Source of the DNA: JANWJE01 sp044326545
GTDB lineage: Bacteria; Chlamydiota; Chlamydiia; Chlamydiales; Parachlamydiaceae
Direction: 5' to 3'
NCBI GenBank assembly: GCA_044326545.1
Contig: JBIRBM010000001.1
Location: 124,001 to 188,000 of the forward strand
Length of the DNA stretch: 64,000 nt
Both the position numbers and the translations under genes were made by a program. Every line of letters starts with the position of its first letter. Position 1 is the first letter of the stretch. This document shows positions 59,860 through 64,000 of the stretch, piece by piece. Under the pieces are notes generated by a model. The model was given only the letters and a program-made list of their open reading frames with translations. It was not told the DNA's origin and ran no database searches.

Positions 59860-61221
59860 ATGCAAAATCTCTCTTTGGCCGGTCAACAAATTTTGGTGTT
59901 GGGAATGGGAGTTAGCGGGCGCTCGGCCGCAGAATTTTTATTGACTTGCGGCGCTTTGGTTTGTGGTGTCGATCAAGATGTGCATTTACTGGACACTCAT
60001 TTTGATATTCAAAGACTTAAGAAAAAAGGCCTCAGGATCTTGCCTCAATGTAATATCTCGGCTCTTTCTCAATTCGATTTTTTGGTTCTATCGCCTGGAA
60101 TTCCTTCCAGCCATTCTCTTGTTCAATTGGCAACCCAAGCGCAAATTCCTATTGTGGGAGAAATAGAGCTTGGCTGCCGATTCGTGAAGGATCCGATTCT
60201 TGGGATTACGGGAACGAATGGTAAGACGACAGTGACTCTTCTTGTCGCTCATATTTTAAATCATTGCGGACAACCGGCTAAGGCGTTGGGTAATGTTGGC
60301 TCTCCTTTGACTCATGAATTGTTGAATCTAGCGCCTTTTATTGAAGAGCTTCATTCGACAATTATTTTAGAATTAAGTTCTTATCAAATCGAAACGCTTT
60401 ATCACCCTAGCTTAGATGCAGCCATAATTCTCAATATTACACCCGATCATTTGGATCGCTATAAGACGATGGAGGCGTATGCCAGAGCTAAGTGCGCAAT
60501 TGAGCGTGCGTTGAAGCGTGATGGTCAGCTCTATATAGAAGAAGAGGCTTGGCGTCAATTTGGGTCTCAGATCAAACATCACAGCCCTCGCCTGTATGGT
60601 TATGAGAAAACCTCATTTATTCACACCGATTTGAAAGGGGTCTTTCGAGATCAAGAGAGAGTATTTGAACTTCCAGCTCATCTTCAAAACAAACGAACAC
60701 ATGAGATTGAAAATATCCTTGCTGCCTATGCTCTTTGTGCAGACAGAGGGGTGACAGGCCAGTTGTTTTTGGAAGCATTCAAAACGTTTAAAAAGCCGCC
60801 TCATCGGATTGAATTTGTCTCAGAAGTCAAAGGAGTGCGTTATTATGATGATAGTAAAGGCACTAACTTTGATGCCGTCGTTAGAGCGGTCGAAGTTTTA
60901 GAGGGGCCGATTATTTTGATTGCAGGAGGAGTTGATAAGGGGTTTTCTTATACTCCTTGGCTTGAAAAATTCAATGGCAAAGTAAAATTGATTTGTGCAA
61001 TTGGGCAAGCAGCTGATAAAATAGAGGAGCAACTTGGGACACAACTTCCGGTTATCCTCCTGAATTCTTTGGAAGAAGCTGTTCACCAGGCGGCACGCTT
61101 TGCTCAAAAAGGGGAAGCTGTTCTGCTTTCACCGGGTTGTTCAAGTTTTGATATGTTTAAAGATTATATCCATCGTGGAAATGAATTCCAACGCATTGTT
61201 GGTCAATTGACAGAGCGTTAG
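59860..61221 (+). CDS. murD: UDP-N-acetylmuramoylalanine--D-glutamate ligase
   Basis: MurD adds D-Glu to UDP-MurNAc-L-Ala. The 453-residue protein has the N-terminal ILVLGMGVSGRSAAEFL, the ATP-binding GITGTNGKTTVTLL, ELSSYQIET, NITPDHLDRYKTMEAYARAK and the C-terminal YYDDSKGTNFDAVVRA plus LLSPGCSSFDMFKDYIHRG. All Mur ligase signatures are complete. The 157-nt gap to mraY has no gene. Confidence 0.95.
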   Translation: MQNLSLAGQQILVLGMGVSGRSAAEFLLTCGALVCGVDQDVHLLDTHFDIQRLKKKGLRILPQCNISALSQFDFLVLSPGIPSSHSLVQLATQAQIPIVGEIELGCRFVKDPILGITGTNGKTTVTLLVAHILNHCGQPAKALGNVGSPLTHELLNLAPFIEELHSTIILELSSYQIETLYHPSLDAAIILNITPDHLDRYKTMEAYARAKCAIERALKRDGQLYIEEEAWRQFGSQIKHHSPRLYGYEKTSFIHTDLKGVFRDQERVFELPAHLQNKRTHEIENILAAYALCADRGVTGQLFLEAFKTFKKPPHRIEFVSEVKGVRYYDDSKGTNFDAVVRAVEVLEGPIILIAGGVDKGFSYTPWLEKFNGKVKLICAIGQAADKIEEQLGTQLPVILLNSLEEAVHQAARFAQKGEAVLLSPGCSSFDMFKDYIHRGNEFQRIVGQLTER

Positions 61222-61248
61222 CGCTTTCTCATATTAGGAGAAAAAGGG

Positions 61249-62043
61249 ATGACAAGAAAAGATACAATTCTGATTGCTGTTGTGATTAATGCAGGTTTAT
61301 TGGCTGTATTATTTACAACAGCAGTTATTTATGATACTGAAAGGGGGAGCGAACAAATGGACTTTGTCATCCCTCTTGCAGACAATACCCCACCCATTGA
61401 TGTCGGGGGGAATTTAATTGCTACTGTCTCAACCAGTGATGAAGTGGATAATGTTTTAAAATATTATCACACTCCGGCATCGCAGCCGATTGTTGTGCAG
61501 ACAGAGCCTGAAATTTATCTTCCGCCATCGACCGGTTCTCAAACGAGAATTGCAACGATTGATGAGGGGGCGTTATCTCGAGGAAAAAAAGCTCAATATA
61601 ACCCTCCTCAAGAGGAGTTTATAGAGGTAACGGTAAAAAAAGGGGATGTTCTTGAGAAAATAGCCAGAGCTCATCAATCATCTGTTGGGGCGATTAAGCG
61701 TGCCAATCAAATTGAGGGTGAGCGGTTATCGATTGGGCAGGTTCTCAAGGTTCCGGTTAACTCTAACGCTATTTCCTCATCTGTAGCTTCTATCCCGATA
61801 TATGGAGAGGGAGGAAATGGAGAGGTGAAGCTAGAAGTGAAAAAAACGACAAAAGCGATTGAGCCGATTAACCAGGTGAATAACGAATCGGAAGAGGTTT
61901 ATTATGTCATTAAAAGCGGGGATAATCCTTGGAAAATTTCAAAGCAGTATGGAGTGAAATATGATGAAATTCTCCGATTGAATCGCTTAGATGAAGATAA
62001 AGCCCGCAATCTCAAGATAGGAGATCGCATTCGCTTGAAATGA
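61249..62043 (+). CDS. nlpD: membrane-anchored protein with two LysM domains (NlpD-like)
   Basis: The 264-residue protein has one N-terminal transmembrane helix (about residues 5-26), a disordered Pro/Ser region and two LysM domains. The first (about 123-167) is FIEVTVKKGDVLEKIARAHQ and NQIEGERLSIGQVLKVP. The second (about 213-262) is YYVIKSGDNPWKISKQYG and NRLDEDKARNLKIGDRIRLK. LysM binds peptidoglycan GlcNAc. A peptidase M23 domain, as in E. coli NlpD, is absent. The same position in C. trachomatis holds the gene called nlpD (CT759). A role in peptidoglycan binding at the division site is likely. Confidence 0.85.
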   Translation: MTRKDTILIAVVINAGLLAVLFTTAVIYDTERGSEQMDFVIPLADNTPPIDVGGNLIATVSTSDEVDNVLKYYHTPASQPIVVQTEPEIYLPPSTGSQTRIATIDEGALSRGKKAQYNPPQEEFIEVTVKKGDVLEKIARAHQSSVGAIKRANQIEGERLSIGQVLKVPVNSNAISSSVASIPIYGEGGNGEVKLEVKKTTKAIEPINQVNNESEEVYYVIKSGDNPWKISKQYGVKYDEILRLNRLDEDKARNLKIGDRIRLK

Positions 62044-62074
62044 CCCTCATTTTTAGAACCTCTCTTCAATTCAT

Positions 62075-63190
62075 ATGTTAACTTTTCATCGCTTGTTACT
62101 TCTCTTTAGCGTCAGCTCCATTTTTGTGATGGGGCTTGTGATGATTTTTAATACGACATCGGCAGAAGTCTTGGATCTAGCCCTGTCAAAAAGCACTCAT
62201 CAGGCGCTCTTTAAACAGCTTTTTTATGGGTGTGCCGGATTAATTTTAGCAGCATCCGTATGCCATTTTGGCTATCGGCGTCTCATTGAAGTGAGCCCCT
62301 ATTTGCTTGCTTTCTTTTGTTTTTTACTTGTCTTGACCCTTATTCCTGGCATCGGACGAGAGGTGAATGGTTCTAGACGATGGATCGCAATTGCGGGAGT
62401 GTCTTTTCAACCTTCTGAATTTGTGAAATACATTGTTCCCCTTTATATGATTCATCGCCTTTTACAGATAGATCCGACTCAATTGTCGTTTAAGGGGTTC
62501 TTGAAGTTGGGCGGAATTTTGGGTATTCCTATTCTTTTAGTGCTGGTAGAACCCAATAATGGCACTGCTGGAGTGATTGGATTAGTTGTGATTGTCATGT
62601 GTGTGCTGTCTCGTATTCCATTTAGATACTGGGCTTTTCCTTTATCGATTCTGATCCTAATTGGAGGGATTTCTGCCTACCATCTTCCCTATGTTAAAGC
62701 TCGTTTTAAAGTTTACCTTCATCCCGAATTAGACTTAAAAGGAAAGGGGCATCAACCCTATCAAGCCAAAATAGCAGCAGGATCGGGGCAATTGATGGGA
62801 CGAGGACCTGGAAATAGTTTGCAAAAATTGAGCTATCTTCCTGAAGCACAAAATGACTACATTGCTGCTATCTATGCTGAGGAATTCGGTTTTTTAGGGA
62901 TCAGCTGTTTGATTTTAATCTATATGTGCATCGGATATATTGGTTTTTTTATTGCCCATACGGCCGAGGATCGAAGGGGATTTTATTTAGCAGCTGTCAT
63001 TACCTTTTTGATTTGCTTTCAGGCTTTTATGAATTTGGGTGTTGTCTCAGGGCTTCTTCCGAGCACGGGGCTTAATTTACCTTTTTTTAGCCAGGGAGGA
63101 ACCTCCTTAATGGCGAATATTATGGGTTTAGGGTTAATTTTAAACATTGCGCATGAGAAAAGGGAACAATGTCATTTAAACGTATTTTAA
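62075..63190 (+). CDS. ftsW: SEDS-family division protein FtsW
   Basis: FtsW is a peptidoglycan glycosyltransferase of the SEDS family. The 371-residue polytopic protein has GREVNGSRRWIAIAGVSFQPSEF (about residues 92-114), VEPNNGTAGVI, AAIYAEEFGFLG and the C-terminal SGLLPSTGLNLPFFSQGGTS signature. The position between nlpD and murG fits FtsW rather than RodA. Its 3' end overlaps the murG start by 22 nt. Confidence 0.94.
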   Translation: MLTFHRLLLLFSVSSIFVMGLVMIFNTTSAEVLDLALSKSTHQALFKQLFYGCAGLILAASVCHFGYRRLIEVSPYLLAFFCFLLVLTLIPGIGREVNGSRRWIAIAGVSFQPSEFVKYIVPLYMIHRLLQIDPTQLSFKGFLKLGGILGIPILLVLVEPNNGTAGVIGLVVIVMCVLSRIPFRYWAFPLSILILIGGISAYHLPYVKARFKVYLHPELDLKGKGHQPYQAKIAAGSGQLMGRGPGNSLQKLSYLPEAQNDYIAAIYAEEFGFLGISCLILIYMCIGYIGFFIAHTAEDRRGFYLAAVITFLICFQAFMNLGVVSGLLPSTGLNLPFFSQGGTSLMANIMGLGLILNIAHEKREQCHLNVF

Positions 63191-64000
63191 TTACCGCGGG
63201 GGGGACAGGCGGGCATCTCTATCCGGCTCAAGCATTAGCTCAGCAGCTTGTGAAAAAAGGGGCCCCTGTTGACATTTTATTTGCAGCCGGAGGGTTAGCA
63301 AAAAATCGGTATTTTGATAGTCAGCGGTTTCCTTTTAGGGAAATCCCCTCGAGCCCTTTACTCTGCTTCAATCCTTTTCAATCCTTTAGAGGAATAAAAA
63401 ATTTAATGAAAGGGATTGCTGAAAGTCTCAACGTGATCAAGGCGTATCGCCCCGATGCCGTTGTCGGTTTTGGCAGTTATTACACTGTCCCTATTTTGAT
63501 TGCAGCAAGATACCGAAAAGTTCCCATTATTTTGCATGAAGCTAATAGCATTCCTGGAAGAGCCAATCAATGGCTTTCACCTCTTGCAGAAAAAGTAGGG
63601 GTTCATTTTCCTTTTACCTCATCCTTCTTTAAACATAAAGGAGTTGAAGTAGGATTGCCTTTAAGAGAGGGGTACGATCTTGAGGCGATCAGCAAGCAAG
63701 AGGCGTTGGGTTATTATGGATTATCTGCCGATAAGAGGACTCTCCTTGTGTGCGGTGGATCGCAAGGGGCGCGTGCCATCAACCACTTGATCAAGCAATT
63801 GATGACGACATTCAAGACCCTCTCTTTACAAGTCATTCACTTAACAGGTGATGGTATAGAGGCAGCCGAATTGACTCAATCATATGCATCGCATCGAATT
63901 GCAGCATCCGTTAAAGTTTTTGAACCTCAGATGCAATTTGCCTGGCGCGCAGCTGATGCCTTTATTGGAAGGGCTGGTGCTTCTACAATTGCTGAATCGC
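63169..64000 (+). CDS. murG: lipid II synthase MurG, N-terminal part, cut by the window end
   Basis: MurG transfers GlcNAc to lipid I. The frame starts MSFKRILITAGGTGGHLYPA with the family GGTGGH loop, and continues with KAYRPDAVVGFGSYYTVPI, HEANSIPGRANQWLS and LLVCGGSQGARAINHL up to ADAFIGRAGASTIAE at the window end, close to the C-terminal UDP-binding motif. No stop codon is reached. The ATG lies in the end of ftsW with AAGGGAA six bases upstream. About 277 codons are visible of the usual 355. Confidence 0.94.
   Translation, partial: MSFKRILITAGGTGGHLYPAQALAQQLVKKGAPVDILFAAGGLAKNRYFDSQRFPFREIPSSPLLCFNPFQSFRGIKNLMKGIAESLNVIKAYRPDAVVGFGSYYTVPILIAARYRKVPIILHEANSIPGRANQWLSPLAEKVGVHFPFTSSFFKHKGVEVGLPLREGYDLEAISKQEALGYYGLSADKRTLLVCGGSQGARAINHLIKQLMTTFKTLSLQVIHLTGDGIEAAELTQSYASHRIAASVKVFEPQMQFAWRAADAFIGRAGASTIAES

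Overview
The window is a chromosomal segment of a member of the Chlamydiae, most likely an amoeba-associated environmental (Parachlamydia-like) lineage. The evidence is gene order. The blocks fabZ-lpxA-fmt, the S10/spc/alpha ribosomal cluster ending rpoA-rplQ followed by gap, sucA-sucB with lpdA nearby, and murF-mraY-murD-nlpD-ftsW-murG match the order I recall from Chlamydia trachomatis. rpsN and rpmD are missing from the ribosomal block, as in other chlamydiae. Extra genes absent or different in the pathogenic chlamydiae (GH18 chitinase, fatty acid desaturase, System II cytochrome c biogenesis, RHS remnant, protein kinase-like protein, short mobile elements) point to an environmental genus. 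I cannot fix the species.

Layout: 1-2064 holds the end of fabZ, then lpxA and fmt. 2195-7212 holds four tandem hydrophobic proteins of unknown function at the position where C. trachomatis carries the inclusion-membrane gene CT529, plus an SLBB-domain membrane protein. 7514-20707 is the ribosomal protein/secY/rpoA operon, broken by two longer gaps (rplO-secY and secY-rpsM) that carry inverted repeats. 20989-21955 is a decayed glycosyltransferase and a short inverted-repeat element, just before gap (GAPDH). 23313-26713 holds a low-complexity acidic protein and a large TPR protein. 26799-28313 holds an inserted miniature element, a secreted phosphodiester glycosidase-like gene and three tiny overlapping ORFs. 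28433-34933 holds typA, mgtE, a GNAT-like protein, a TPR chaperone-like protein and a duplicated-hydrophobic-domain protein. 35001-42920 holds a flavoprotein, a secreted chitinase and a lipoprotein-ResB-CcsA cytochrome c maturation operon. 42930-44416 is an RHS C-terminal remnant with a frameshifted downstream gene in the immunity position. 44450-50257 is the 2-oxoglutarate dehydrogenase complex, interrupted by a nested pair of miniature elements. 50601-54255 holds a eukaryotic-like kinase and a large unknown protein. 54414-56632 holds rsmI, tRNA-Cys and a desaturase. 56906-64000 is the mur/fts cluster, cut at murG by the window end.

Functionally the window combines core translation, lipid A and peptidoglycan-pathway genes with accessory islands that look host-directed or recently rearranged. 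Two families of small inverted-repeat elements are visible. One (about 160 bp, 3-bp AAT target duplication) is inserted inside a copy of the other (about 115 bp), and an uninterrupted copy of the second at 21841-21955 serves as the empty site. A separate dispersed repeat with core GTGCGTAAGGTGAG occurs at about six intergenic places in the second half. All functional statements come from reading motifs and gene order; no database search was run.
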